Source: Paenibacillus silvae
GTDB lineage: Bacteria > Bacillota > Bacilli > Paenibacillales > Paenibacillaceae
Length of the DNA stretch: 64,000 nucleotides
Reading direction: 5' to 3'
NCBI RefSeq assembly: GCF_014639235.1
Contig: NZ_BMFU01000002.1
Span: 700,361 to 764,360, forward strand
Shown here piece by piece: positions 1-9,284 of this stretch; positions within the stretch are counted from its first letter, which is position 1, and each line of letters starts with the position of its first letter. Both the position numbers and the translations under genes were made by a program. The notes beneath the pieces were generated by a model. That model searched no databases and was not told the origin of the DNA. It saw only the letters and a list, made by a program, of their open reading frames with translations.

Positions 1-827
1 ACAAGGACTACTTTGCCTGGCATTGCAAGCCGGATGGAACACACTTGTCCCCGGGACCTGCCCCGGACGGCGAAGAGTTCTTTGCTATGGCGCTCTTCTT
101 TGCGTCTAATCGCTGGGGTGATGGCCCGGCTCCATATGACTATAAAGCTCAGGCGCGTAAAATTCTTCATGCCTGCTTGCATCAAGGAGAACATGGCGAG
201 GGTGATCCCATGTGGGAGCCGAACAATCGGCTGATCAAGTTTATTCCAGAGTTTGCATTCAGTGATCCGTCCTATCATCTTCCTCATTTCTATGAACTGT
301 TTGCATTATATGCCAATGAACAGGATCGTACGTTCTGGAAAGAAGCGGCTGAGGCAAGCCGAGCCTATCTTCATACTGCCTGCCACCCTGTAACCGGACT
401 TTCGCCGGAATATGCCAATTATGACGGCACTCCTGCACCCGTACAGCCACATGGTGATTTCAGACATTTTTACAGTGACGCCTATCGTGTTGCAGCCAAC
501 ATTGCACTGGACTGGGAATGGTTCCGCAAGGACCCGTGGCAGGTGCAGCAGTCCAATCGCATTCAAGCTTTTTTCAGCAGCATTGATGTGTCGGATTACC
601 GACGCTATACCATTGAAGGCAAGCCATTCGATGAGCCCGCACTGCATCCTGTAGGTCTGCTGGCTACCAACGCTATGGCATCACTCGCCGCTGATGGTCC
701 TGATGCTGATTTTTTTGTTAAACTGTTCTGGAATACACCGCTCCGGCAAGGGAAACACCGTTATTACGATAACTGCCTGTATTTCTTTGCCATGCTTGCA
801 TTAAGTGGAAACTACCGGATGTATTGA
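1..827 (+). CDS. GH8 reducing-end exo-oligoxylanase (Rex-like), 3' part
   Basis: The reading frame is open from the window edge and the 5' end, including the N-terminal acid region, lies outside. The visible residues match the C-terminal two thirds of glycoside hydrolase family 8 enzymes of the Rex type, which release xylose from the reducing end of short xylo-oligosaccharides. Recognisable stretches are DGEEFFAMALFFASNRWG, the aromatic segment around MWEPNNRLIKF, and FYSDAYRVAANIALDWEW, where the Asp of YSDAYR is the expected catalytic base. No signal peptide can be judged because the start is missing; family members act in the cytoplasm. It ends in a TGA followed by a bidirectional terminator, and the next gene is convergent. 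Subfamily function is inferred from the motif, not tested. Confidence 0.85.
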   Translation, partial: KDYFAWHCKPDGTHLSPGPAPDGEEFFAMALFFASNRWGDGPAPYDYKAQARKILHACLHQGEHGEGDPMWEPNNRLIKFIPEFAFSDPSYHLPHFYELFALYANEQDRTFWKEAAEASRAYLHTACHPVTGLSPEYANYDGTPAPVQPHGDFRHFYSDAYRVAANIALDWEWFRKDPWQVQQSNRIQAFFSSIDVSDYRRYTIEGKPFDEPALHPVGLLATNAMASLAADGPDADFFVKLFWNTPLRQGKHRYYDNCLYFFAMLALSGNYRMY

Positions 828-866
828 ACTTTCATTCACTCTGCTAACACTATGCATAAACCAGCC

Positions 867-908
867 AAAAGACGTCCTCGTTTGCATGCAGCGAATGAGG
901 ACGTCTTT
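867..908. terminator. Bidirectional rho-independent terminator
   Basis: A stem of about 12 bp starts AAAGACGTCCTC and closes with GAGGACGTCTTT, with A-rich and T-rich flanks on both sides. It lies between the convergent GH8 gene and the solute-binding protein gene and can serve both strands. Confidence 0.85.
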
Positions 909-928
909 CTCTTTGATTCACCCTTTAT

Positions 929-2569
929 TTATTTCGAAGATACCGAAGACGCATCATAAGCGGACTGCATAATTTCCAGGTATCGACTGATATTCAACCC
1001 TTCAAGTCCTTTCACATACTCATCCCAGTCCTTATCCAGACTCTTTGCGCCTGTTACAAACTGAAGCGCGTTCTGATCGATGTAATCCTTGATATTGGTT
1101 TGCATCATGCTCGTTTCATCCGCAAGTGACGGGTCTACCCATAATGCCCAATGTGGGAACACCTCTTTAGGCTCCTTGCCTTCCATTAACAATGTCGCTT
1201 CATATAGACGACGTTCATAACCATCGTTAGCGTAGATATCTGTTCCCTGCACTTCTGCATCCCGATAAGCGCGGTGATGATTGTATTGACTCAGTGCGGA
1301 CCAGCTGTCATTGCGAGGTTCTTCCCCGGACGGAACGGGGATTGCCTTGTAGAGTGGCTCGACCTGGTCGTTCAGTGCTACCTCGCCCGCCTCCGGTTTA
1401 CGCCAGCTTGTGCCCTCTTCTCCCAGGTACGCAGCCATTCCACCTTCTTGTGTGTAGAAGTAATCCAGCATCTGTATTGCTGCAATCTGGGTTTGTTCGC
1501 TGGCTTTGTTGGTTAATACAAACGTTGCTCCCGGATCAATCGGATAGTTGTACGTTGCATACTCTGCATGTGGTCCCTTCAGTGGCGGAATCGCGTTGTA
1601 ATCATTACCGTATGGGGAACCTTCAGCCGTAGTAACAAACAACGACGGGTGCATGGCTGCACCTGCTCCGAGAAGCTGTGCATCCGCATTGTCACCGATT
1701 TTCTTGAATGCGCCAACATTTTGAGTAAAAGCTCCCGGGTCAATCAAACCCTCATCGTATAAGGATTTGATATAGGTCAGCCCCTCTTTCCACTCGGATT
1801 TGTTCGCTGCCATTTCCACTTTGCCTTGATTCAAAATGAGATAATTGCGGTCATCGTCATAGATGAATCCATTCATCAAATACGGAATAATGTGTACACC
1901 GAAGTTTTCGGTCGAACCACTGAGCGGCACTTCATCCGCTTTGCCATTACCGTTCGGGTCCTTCGTTTTAAATGCCTTGAGCATTTCCTTGAACTCTTCT
2001 GTTGTTGCGGGTACTTTCATATTAAGCTGATCCAGCCACTTGGTGTTCACCCACATCTTGTTCGGGTAAGAACAGTGGAAGCATTCATTCAGTCCGGTTA
2101 ACCCATAGATTTTACCGTCAGGGGCCGTATTCATCGCTTTATAGTATTCATTGCTATCGAGCACTTTTTTGATGTTCGGCGCGTGCTGATCAATAAGATC
2201 ATTGAGCGGCAGAATAACGCCCTGCTGACCAAACTTTAACAAGTCTGTCTGTGAGAAGCGGTCCACCCATGGAATAAGCAAATACAGGTCTGGATAGTCA
2301 CCCGATGCAAGTGAAATCTGTCTTTTTTCAGCTGCTCCGTCAAACGGGACTGTTGTCCAGTTGAACTGAATATTAAACTTTTCCTCCATCTTCTTGGTAA
2401 ACTTGTTCGTAGCCAGATTCATATCCGAGCCTTGGTGAACAAATACATTCATCGGAATTTTCCCGTTAGCATCCACTTCGCCGTTTCCCTTCTCAGACGA
2501 CGAGCAACCCGCCATGACCAACGTAAACAGCAGGATACAAGCTAACAGAAATGCACCCGTTTTTCTCAA
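929..2569 (-). CDS. Sugar ABC transporter solute-binding lipoprotein (LplA-like)
   Basis: Extracellular binding component of a carbohydrate importer. The precursor begins with a short positive region, a hydrophobic stretch and the lipobox VMAGC followed by serines, so the mature protein should be lipid-anchored outside the membrane. The roughly 546-residue length fits the large LplA/YtcQ subfamily rather than the 400-residue maltose type. A Ca-site-like segment, DPNGNGKADE, is visible near residue 210. Start choice: a TTG at 2569 follows GAGAGG with six bases of spacing, whereas the ATG at 2587 has no visible ribosome site. It is the last gene after the two permeases (19 bp from 2606 to the upstream ATG). 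The substrate is not readable; the neighbouring GH8 gene suggests xylo-oligosaccharides. Confidence 0.88.
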   Translation of the reverse strand: MRKTGAFLLACILLFTLVMAGCSSSEKGNGEVDANGKIPMNVFVHQGSDMNLATNKFTKKMEEKFNIQFNWTTVPFDGAAEKRQISLASGDYPDLYLLIPWVDRFSQTDLLKFGQQGVILPLNDLIDQHAPNIKKVLDSNEYYKAMNTAPDGKIYGLTGLNECFHCSYPNKMWVNTKWLDQLNMKVPATTEEFKEMLKAFKTKDPNGNGKADEVPLSGSTENFGVHIIPYLMNGFIYDDDRNYLILNQGKVEMAANKSEWKEGLTYIKSLYDEGLIDPGAFTQNVGAFKKIGDNADAQLLGAGAAMHPSLFVTTAEGSPYGNDYNAIPPLKGPHAEYATYNYPIDPGATFVLTNKASEQTQIAAIQMLDYFYTQEGGMAAYLGEEGTSWRKPEAGEVALNDQVEPLYKAIPVPSGEEPRNDSWSALSQYNHHRAYRDAEVQGTDIYANDGYERRLYEATLLMEGKEPKEVFPHWALWVDPSLADETSMMQTNIKDYIDQNALQFVTGAKSLDKDWDEYVKGLEGLNISRYLEIMQSAYDASSVSSK

Positions 2570-2605
2570 TAAAATCCTCTCCCTCATGTAAGTTGTAACT
2601 GCAGC

Positions 2606-3532
2606 TTATCCTTTAACCGAACCAATCAGCATGCCTTGCACAAAATACCGCTGTACGAACGGATAAATTATCAGAACCGGCAAGCTCGCCATGACAATCA
2701 GGGAATACTTCATCAGTTCCGCCATCTGCTGCTGCTTGATCATCTCTGAAGCGTCCATGTTGCCCGAACTGCCCAAAATAAGAATACTTCGTAATATCAG
2801 CTGTAGCGGGTAGAGCGACTGTGATTTCAGATAGATCAGTGCGTCGAAATAGGCGTTCCACTGTCCAACGGCGTACATCAGTGACAATACAGCTACAATC
2901 GGCTTGGCAAGCGGCAAAATGACACTGAAAATAAAGCGAATATCACTGCAGCCATCAATGTCAGCAGCTTCTGACAGCTCATCCGGGATGGAATTCTGGA
3001 AAAAGGTTCGGGCGATAATGACCTGCCACACCCAGATCGCGTTCGGAATCAGCAGTGCCCACCGTGTATCAATTAATCCCAGTGATTTGACAACCAGATA
3101 GGTCGGAATCAGCCCTCCGGCAAAAAGCATCGTAAAAGTAATGAAAATCATAAGTGTGCTGCGTCCGACAAAGGTTTTTTTGGATAGCGGATACGCGATC
3201 ATAATCGTCAGAGCTACACTGATAAACGTGCCAACCGCTGTATAAAACAAGGAATTCGCATATCCCGTCAGCACCTGACCATTGCGCAAAACGGCTTTGT
3301 ACCCTTCCAGTGACAGATCTACCGGCCACAGCCAGACTTTACCCGAAGATACCGCTGCCGGGCTGCTCAGCGACGAGCTGACAATGTAGATTAAGGGGTA
3401 CAGCACAACAACCAGCACGAGTGACAGAACGATGTAGATGCAGGTAATGAACAGGCGGTCTCCCGTCGATTCCCGGATGACGGTGTTTCTCTTCCTCCCC
3501 GGATGTCCGGCCTGTGTGTGTACGTTAGCCAT
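2606..3532 (-). CDS. Carbohydrate ABC permease, YtcP/LplC type
   Basis: Second membrane subunit of the importer, about 308 residues with six predicted membrane segments. The cytoplasmic EAA loop (EAADIDGCSDIRF then LPLAKP) that contacts the ATPase is intact near residue 195. The C-terminal signature PFVQRYFVQGMLIGSVKG is typical of the YtcP/LplC group. The ATG at 3532 lies downstream of GGGAGGGAGG. The gene is 27 bp downstream of its partner permease and about 20 bp before the binding protein gene, so the three are probably one transcript. No ATP-binding subunit is adjacent. Confidence 0.9.
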   Translation of the reverse strand: MANVHTQAGHPGRKRNTVIRESTGDRLFITCIYIVLSLVLVVVLYPLIYIVSSSLSSPAAVSSGKVWLWPVDLSLEGYKAVLRNGQVLTGYANSLFYTAVGTFISVALTIMIAYPLSKKTFVGRSTLMIFITFTMLFAGGLIPTYLVVKSLGLIDTRWALLIPNAIWVWQVIIARTFFQNSIPDELSEAADIDGCSDIRFIFSVILPLAKPIVAVLSLMYAVGQWNAYFDALIYLKSQSLYPLQLILRSILILGSSGNMDASEMIKQQQMAELMKYSLIVMASLPVLIIYPFVQRYFVQGMLIGSVKG

Positions 3533-3559
3533 CTATGAAATATCCTCCCTCCCGTGTGA

Positions 3560-4546
3560 TCACCATAAACTTGTGTTGGACAAACGTTTCGCAGCTGAAT
3601 TGACCGCCAATAGCAGAATGAGGTTGATCAGAGAGTTAAACAAACCTACCGCTGTAGCGAAGCTGTAATTGGCGTTTAACAGACCCATTTTGTAAACATA
3701 AGTTGAAATAATTTCTGAAGCAGACAGATTTAACGGATTTTGCAGCAAATACACTTTCTCGAAGCCCACCGCCATAATATTGCCCACACTTAAAATCAAA
3801 ATAATGACGGCCGCTGGAAGCAGTCCCGGCAAATCCACATTGATGATCTTCTGCAGCCGATTGGCTCCATCCACCTTGGCAGCTTCGTATAAGGAGGGGT
3901 CAATGCCAGCCAGCGCGGCCAGGTAGATTACAGCAGAATATCCCATGCTCTGCCACACGTCTGAGAATACGTATATCGACCGAAACATGTCTGGATTTCC
4001 CAGGAAATTCACTGCTTCAAAGCCGAGCGCACCTGCAATGGTGTTCACAATCCCCAGTCGTGGCGACAGAAATAGCATAATGATGGATACCATAACGACG
4101 GTTGATATGAAATAAGGAGCATAAGTTACCAGCTGTACGGTTTTCTTAAACCTGATGTTTTTGATCTCGTTTAAGGCCAGTGCCAGCAAGATCGGGACCG
4201 GAAATCCAACAATCAGGCTATAAAACGAAATCAGCAGCGTATTTTTGATTAACATCACAAATGCGGGATTCTGGAATAACATCTCGAAATACTTTGTTCC
4301 AGCCCACGGACTGCCCCATATCCCTTTAATCACGTTGTAGTCCTTAAATGCAAGCACGGTATTAACCATCGGTACATATTTGAAAATGATAAAATACACC
4401 ACCGGAGGCAAAATCAGCAGATACAGCTGCCAGTGTCTCCTGAAACTTCTTCCCAGCGCATGCTGTAATGTGGATCGCCTGCGCTCCTGCACATCCAATT
4501 TGCGTTCACTTGTCGTTATTGTTCTCAGAATCATCCCCCCAGTCAA
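3560..4546 (-). CDS. Sugar ABC permease, LplB/YteP type
   Basis: First membrane subunit of the importer, about 328 residues. A positively charged N-terminal tail precedes six membrane segments. The EAA loop reads YEAAKVDGANRLQK with LPGLLP, and the end AAKRLSNTSLW is characteristic of the LplB group. The listed TTG start has a weak AAGG five bases upstream. An ATG at 4534 is the alternative, but the G-run touches it directly, so the start is uncertain by four codons. It is the first gene of the lplB-ytcP-lplA-like operon, with a cre-like box at 4591-4604 upstream. Confidence 0.88.
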   Translation of the reverse strand: MTGGMILRTITTSERKLDVQERRRSTLQHALGRSFRRHWQLYLLILPPVVYFIIFKYVPMVNTVLAFKDYNVIKGIWGSPWAGTKYFEMLFQNPAFVMLIKNTLLISFYSLIVGFPVPILLALALNEIKNIRFKKTVQLVTYAPYFISTVVMVSIIMLFLSPRLGIVNTIAGALGFEAVNFLGNPDMFRSIYVFSDVWQSMGYSAVIYLAALAGIDPSLYEAAKVDGANRLQKIINVDLPGLLPAAVIILILSVGNIMAVGFEKVYLLQNPLNLSASEIISTYVYKMGLLNANYSFATAVGLFNSLINLILLLAVNSAAKRLSNTSLW

Positions 4547-4590
4547 CGATACCTTATGATCAAGTTCACGCCACCCCTTCTAACCGAAAT

Positions 4591-4604
4591 TGGTAGCGCT
4601 TTCT
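4591..4604 (-). promoter_or_regulatory. cre-like CcpA box
   Basis: On the minus strand the site reads AGAAAGCGCTACCA, one mismatch in the leading TG of the consensus TGWAARCGYWWWCW and a second inside the A/T positions. It lies 45-58 bp upstream of the first permease start, a position suited to catabolite repression. Binding is inferred. Confidence 0.5.
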
Positions 4605-4703
4605 TTATGCTGTAATCATACGGTTGACCGGGAATTGAGGTAAAGGTACATCTCGGCTTTTAAGGTACATTACACGAATATCGTTCCGATAACGGACGGT
4701 ACA

Positions 4704-7028
4704 TTAACCGCTCTGATTGTCCATTTTGCGAAATACACTTGGTGAAATGCCGCGTACTCGTTTGAATGCTCGACGGAATGAATGCGCGCTATTATAACCT
4801 GTAGTCAGTGCGATTTCATCAATGGTTTGACCACTCTCGAGGAGAAGTCCTGATGCTGCGTTGATTCTGACATGCTCCACATAATCGGACAGATTCTCTC
4901 CCGTATGCTCTTTGAATAACTGAGAGATGAATTTTTCGGATTTTCCCATATATTCAGCGATGCGGTAGATGGTCAGATTCGCGTCACCGTAGTTGTTTTC
5001 AATGTAACTCATGATTTCCTGGACGGTATCGGCATGAGTGGATGATCTTTTTTTGACAACCTCCATACACATCTCTTCGGTTAGACGTTTGAATTTGCCA
5101 CGTAATGCGGGAATGGAATCGGTGGTCTGGATGCTTGCGACACAGTTTTTGTATTCATCTGTAAACGAATCGCCGAGTTTGATTTTGGACTCATCCAGCT
5201 TCAGATACGTTCCCTTCAATTCCATAATGAACTGCTGCACCATCTCATAAGAAAGCTCTCGTTCTTCGAAATTACGTACAAACAGCTGGTCCAGAATGCG
5301 CAGCGCCTCCTGCACCTCACCTGCCTTGACCGTATTCAGCAGGCGCTGCTCCGATTCAATCGGGTAATAATACATTTCATTTTCCTTGAGTGTATCTTCA
5401 AATTTGACAAGCTGATCGGCTCCGCAATGAATAGCATAATCCATCGCCTGTTTTGCCTCGTCAAATGAACGTCCCACATCATTCCATACCTCATATGCTG
5501 CTCCTGTGCCGATGGTTGTTGATATGCGGTAGTCTCTATAGATCAGCTCTCTCAGCCGTTCCAGTTCAGACTCACAATGGTGTATGGCTTGTTCAAGACA
5601 TTCATCAGAGACAGGACAGATAAATGCGATCTGATCTGTTCCCCAGTCTGTCATCAGAATCTCCGCGTTCCACTCTGTTATGGTCTGTCTGACAATCAGC
5701 TTCGCCACACCAAGCTCCTGAATCGTCTCTTCACTATCCAGGCTTGCATACCCGTTCACCTTGAGCAGTCCTGTTATGCCTTGTGTGTTCTGGATAGAAA
5801 TCCGGGTCTGGGAAGAGATGGCTTCCAGTTCTCTCGTTGTATAGAATTCACCCGTGAGCAGCCTTTTAATGAAGCCGTCCCTCAGCAGCGGAATCTGTTC
5901 ATTCAGTGCATTCTCAAGTGAATGATTGTTGGCAATCAGATGATGAATGTGGCTCGCGAGAAAATCATATTCATTGCGTCTTTTGCCCGAAGGCTCACTG
6001 GTCTGCTCACGAAATACGGACAGCAATTTATAGATAGGTGCACTGTTGCGGTATGCCAGTACCAGCCCGATCGCTAGTCCAAGCACCAGTGTCGCAAGTG
6101 TAAACGCAAACGTAACTTGTTTGATCTGATCTGCATTGGTCATAAGTGCTTTCTCGGGAATACCGGCCATATAGCTCCATCCGTTCTGACCCGATTCAAT
6201 AGACAGGAGCAATCGTCCACCTTCAATCGGCTGTACCTGATGTGCATCCCGATTATAAGTTTCCGCCAGACGCTGCGCCTCGGCCTGTTCAATACCACGT
6301 GAAAAGATCACATTCCCGTCAGCATCCCGAACCAGCGTCCAGCCGCCATACTGATCCACAATGTGCTGTGTCAGATTAGCCATCTTGTCTTCATTGATCA
6401 ACACACCGATTGTTGCCTGCGGTTTGTTAAAGCTGTTAAGCGGCAGCGATTGCAGAAATGTAATGGCCGGAACAGTAGTAAGTACATTGCTGCTTATTTC
6501 ACGTTTGTAATTTCGAAGCGGAATGATTTCGTTGAAATGCGGTTTCTTTAAAATGTTTTCGCTCCACTGCTCATAGGTCATACCTTCAAGTGCGTTGGCT
6601 GCGTAATAGTGCTCGGGTCTGTAATACACTGTGGTTGGTGTAATAATGACATTGTAATTGGGGATATAGATGAAAAAATGAGATAAATACTCGTTTGTAC
6701 TGCTGTACATGGACAAGCTGCGCTGCATGCGGCCTATGCCGTAGACGTTGTACACATCAAGCGGCTTTGGATCGGCAATCAAACGGTAGAGATCCTGATT
6801 GATTGCGAGCTGCCGGGTGAAGGCTTCCACTTGTAGCAGATTTCGTTCGATGATTTCTTTACCAAGATTCAGGGATTTCAGACTGTTCTCGATTGAGCTC
6901 GCCCGAGCCGCTTCAATGGATGCCCTGTAAGAGGCATATCCGGCAATCTGCGGGATCATGAGAATGATTAAATAAGAGATCAAAAATCTGCGGAACATCG
7001 GTGAAAATTTGGACCATAGGAGTTTCAA
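4704..7028 (-). CDS. Membrane-bound AraC-family regulator
   Basis: A one-component sensor-regulator of about 774 residues, of the type found next to LplABC importers in Paenibacillus. It has a membrane segment near residues 12-32, an extracellular sensor region to about residue 300, a second membrane helix around 305-330 (FTLATLVLGLAIGLVLAYR), a cytoplasmic middle part, and a C-terminal AraC DNA-binding domain over the last 100 residues with both helix-turn-helix units (LTIYRIAEYMGKSEKFISQLF and TIDEIALTTGYNSAHSFRRAF). No histidine kinase or receiver motifs are seen, so the signal probably passes directly from the outside to the DNA-binding part. Start: TTG at 7028, five to six bases after GGGGGGAG; a TTG at 7055 lacks a ribosome site. 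Likely regulator of the downstream importer. Confidence 0.88.
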   Translation of the reverse strand: MKLLWSKFSPMFRRFLISYLIILMIPQIAGYASYRASIEAARASSIENSLKSLNLGKEIIERNLLQVEAFTRQLAINQDLYRLIADPKPLDVYNVYGIGRMQRSLSMYSSTNEYLSHFFIYIPNYNVIITPTTVYYRPEHYYAANALEGMTYEQWSENILKKPHFNEIIPLRNYKREISSNVLTTVPAITFLQSLPLNSFNKPQATIGVLINEDKMANLTQHIVDQYGGWTLVRDADGNVIFSRGIEQAEAQRLAETYNRDAHQVQPIEGGRLLLSIESGQNGWSYMAGIPEKALMTNADQIKQVTFAFTLATLVLGLAIGLVLAYRNSAPIYKLLSVFREQTSEPSGKRRNEYDFLASHIHHLIANNHSLENALNEQIPLLRDGFIKRLLTGEFYTTRELEAISSQTRISIQNTQGITGLLKVNGYASLDSEETIQELGVAKLIVRQTITEWNAEILMTDWGTDQIAFICPVSDECLEQAIHHCESELERLRELIYRDYRISTTIGTGAAYEVWNDVGRSFDEAKQAMDYAIHCGADQLVKFEDTLKENEMYYYPIESEQRLLNTVKAGEVQEALRILDQLFVRNFEERELSYEMVQQFIMELKGTYLKLDESKIKLGDSFTDEYKNCVASIQTTDSIPALRGKFKRLTEEMCMEVVKKRSSTHADTVQEIMSYIENNYGDANLTIYRIAEYMGKSEKFISQLFKEHTGENLSDYVEHVRINAASGLLLESGQTIDEIALTTGYNSAHSFRRAFKRVRGISPSVFRKMDNQSG

Positions 7029-7050
7029 ATGTACTCCCCCCTTTTTTCTG

Positions 7051-7064
7051 ATCAAGCGCTTACA
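7051..7064 (-). promoter_or_regulatory. cre-like CcpA box
   Basis: The minus strand reads TGTAAGCGCTTGAT, preceded by A. The core TGTAAGCGCTT is perfect and the last positions deviate from the cre consensus. It lies just upstream of the TTG start of the membrane-bound regulator gene. The rest of the gap 7029-7354 holds the GH5 terminator and otherwise A/T-rich sequence. Confidence 0.45.
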
Positions 7065-7280
7065 TTTTTGGTTTGCATAATGGTTAGTTCATGATACAAC
7101 GGGCTTTTCTTAACAGTGAAGGTACAACTTCTTCCTTAGGGTACAATTTGCCGCCGTAAAGAAACAATGCTGATTTATGAATCTGATTTGTACTGCGTTG
7201 TACTGTGTTGCTTGGCTAAGTATAGCAGTTATAGCCCCCTTGTAAATCTTTCTAACGGGCTGTTTGAAAATAATTAAACG

Positions 7281-7326
7281 AAAAAAATAACCCTCCCAAG
7301 TCACGCATGGACTTGAGAAGGTTATT
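7281..7326 (-). terminator. Rho-independent terminator of the GH5 gene
   Basis: On the minus strand a long imperfect stem (AATAACCTTCTCAAGTC pairing with GACTTGGGAGGGTTATT, with two G-U or mismatched positions) is followed by a run of T. It sits about 30 bp after the GH5 stop codon. Confidence 0.85.
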
Positions 7327-7354
7327 TAACATGTACAGAAAGTTGATTATCGTA

Positions 7355-9067
7355 TTAATTGCTTACGGCAACAAATTTCCATTGTTGATTCGTAGCGCCT
7401 GTGTACGTGTTTTGCTGCAGAACCGCTCCATCCGCTGTGGATGCGTTTGCAACTTCAATCGCTTTGTTGCTGTTGACGTTAATAATACTATAGTAGCCAT
7501 TACCAAGATCATTGACCTTGAAATGCTGTGCAGTGGTATTCAGATTAACCATTAACTGCACGGCTTCCCCGTTTGTCGTTGTGCCGTTGCGAATATCAAT
7601 CACCTTATCCGGGGAATTGACACTTGTCAGTGTATAATTACCGTTTCCGATTGAAGTGAGCACCCACTTCTGAGGATTTCCCCCCAGATCACTCCACTGC
7701 TGGAGCTGCAGGTTATTCGCATTTTGTCCGCCAGGAACATCAATAACCTTGTTGGAGTGGCGTGCTACAATTTTGTAGGTTGCACCAGACACCAGACCGG
7801 TACCTGGATTCGTTGGATTCGTTGGATTACCGCTTCCATAATTCTGGGAACGTTCATTATACCAGTTGAACAGGAATCGTCCCATCGCACTGCGTGATGC
7901 ATCTCCATCCCATTTCAGTCCTGCTGTAGGATCAGCGAAAGAACTGCGTGGACCCGGCTCCAGAATGAAACCGTTCATATGAGCTGCGATGCTGACATTG
8001 CCTGCTGCGTTGAAGATCGTTTTCGTATTCGTACCGAAACCTTCGTTACTTCCGTTGAACAGGTTCCAGTATGCGGAATCTCCAGGTTTGTTTTTGAACC
8101 AGGTTACTTCTGTAATGTTGATTGGATATTTATCAGCTGCTGCCTTAACGTTGGTATTCCACTGATCTTGCAAAATGTTAAAGTTGTCATACGCTCCGTA
8201 CCCCGGATACCAGTGAACAGCATAACCGTAGTTGTTCAGCGGGTCCGTAAGCGGGTGACTTGCTGTCAGACTGTAGAACTGATTGTAACCCAGACCAGCT
8301 GCCCAGATGACGTTGTCTGCTCCCTGATTACGAATGGTTGAGATCATGGAATTCTGGAAGTTACGCAGGTCATTCCAGTGGTCCACGAAATCATTTTCCC
8401 CGTTATAACCGCCCCAATGTCCATTCGCATACGACTTCACCGGCTCGTTGATCAGCTCGAAGTGAACGTTGTCTGCACTTTTAATCTCCGGACGGGAGGC
8501 AAGGTAACCCCAGATTTGATTGAATTTTTGCAAATTCGCTGCTGTTGTCGCCTGATCATCCTTCAGGGTGAAGTCCAGTCCCAGAACCACATATACACCT
8601 TTGGTTTTGGCGTACTGAATATATGGAATGATCACGTTCTGTGTTACAGTCTGCACGCCGGCAAAGTTGTATGTACCTGCCGCCACATCCCCCATGTCCT
8701 GACGATCAATAAAGAGACGTACCTGATTCATCTTCCAGCCATGATTGCTGCCATACTTCGGGCTGGTATCTGCGAAGGTGTCTGTAATATCTTTCAGATA
8801 GGCAAGTGTTGCTGCGTGGCGGTTGTTTCCATGAAGATTCAGATAATAATTGCTGTCTTGATACGTCCAGTATGCACCGGAAGGCTGATGCCATCCATTC
8901 AAAAGCACTGGTTGATTGTTGCTGTTCACCAGATTTTTACCGCTGACATGCAGTTTTCCCATAGGCATGCCTACCCAGGCATCCGCCTGGTTTCCTCCCC
9001 ATGGAGCAATCGTAATCAGTAATGCCAAAACGAGTAAAAGCTTGCAGGACATCAACATCTTTTTCAC
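7355..9067 (-). CDS. Secreted GH5 glycanase with C-terminal ricin-type lectin domain
   Basis: A secreted beta-glycanase of about 570 residues. Residues 1-30 form a signal peptide ending near NQADA. Residues about 35-420 match glycoside hydrolase family 5: the acid/base Glu is E208 in ELINEP and the nucleophile is E320 in NITEVTW. After a short NPTNPTNPGTG linker, residues about 435-570 form a ricin B-type beta-trefoil (CBM13/RICIN) with repeated QxW-like elements (LQLQQW, NPQKWVL, NQQWKFV). The GTG start at 9067 is preceded by AGGAGG; the open frame reaches back to 9142 but without a ribosome site. Subfamily and substrate cannot be settled by eye; a hemicellulose backbone is likely from context. 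It may be cotranscribed with the importer genes upstream or use its own promoter in the 217-bp gap. Confidence 0.87.
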   Translation of the reverse strand: MKKMLMSCKLLLVLALLITIAPWGGNQADAWVGMPMGKLHVSGKNLVNSNNQPVLLNGWHQPSGAYWTYQDSNYYLNLHGNNRHAATLAYLKDITDTFADTSPKYGSNHGWKMNQVRLFIDRQDMGDVAAGTYNFAGVQTVTQNVIIPYIQYAKTKGVYVVLGLDFTLKDDQATTAANLQKFNQIWGYLASRPEIKSADNVHFELINEPVKSYANGHWGGYNGENDFVDHWNDLRNFQNSMISTIRNQGADNVIWAAGLGYNQFYSLTASHPLTDPLNNYGYAVHWYPGYGAYDNFNILQDQWNTNVKAAADKYPINITEVTWFKNKPGDSAYWNLFNGSNEGFGTNTKTIFNAAGNVSIAAHMNGFILEPGPRSSFADPTAGLKWDGDASRSAMGRFLFNWYNERSQNYGSGNPTNPTNPGTGLVSGATYKIVARHSNKVIDVPGGQNANNLQLQQWSDLGGNPQKWVLTSIGNGNYTLTSVNSPDKVIDIRNGTTTNGEAVQLMVNLNTTAQHFKVNDLGNGYYSIINVNSNKAIEVANASTADGAVLQQNTYTGATNQQWKFVAVSN

Positions 9068-9284
9068 TTCTATTCCTCCTGTTTGATTAAATTGGTTTAC
9101 ATTACTGCGATAGGAAGCGGCCGAAAGGCATCGTTTCAACAAGCTATAGCAATCTCGTTGGCGCTCGCTCCCTCAAGCCATCCCATATCCAATGCGAGTG
9201 ACTGTTTATCACGGGAGTTATCACGATATCCCCCCTTTCCCTGGTGTATTTTGTATCATCGGTCTGTCCTTCAAGCTGCTCTTG

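Noticed and set aside
8378..9022. 214-residue plus-strand open frame
   Set aside because: Antisense to the GH5 gene, whose catalytic residues and signal peptide are clear.
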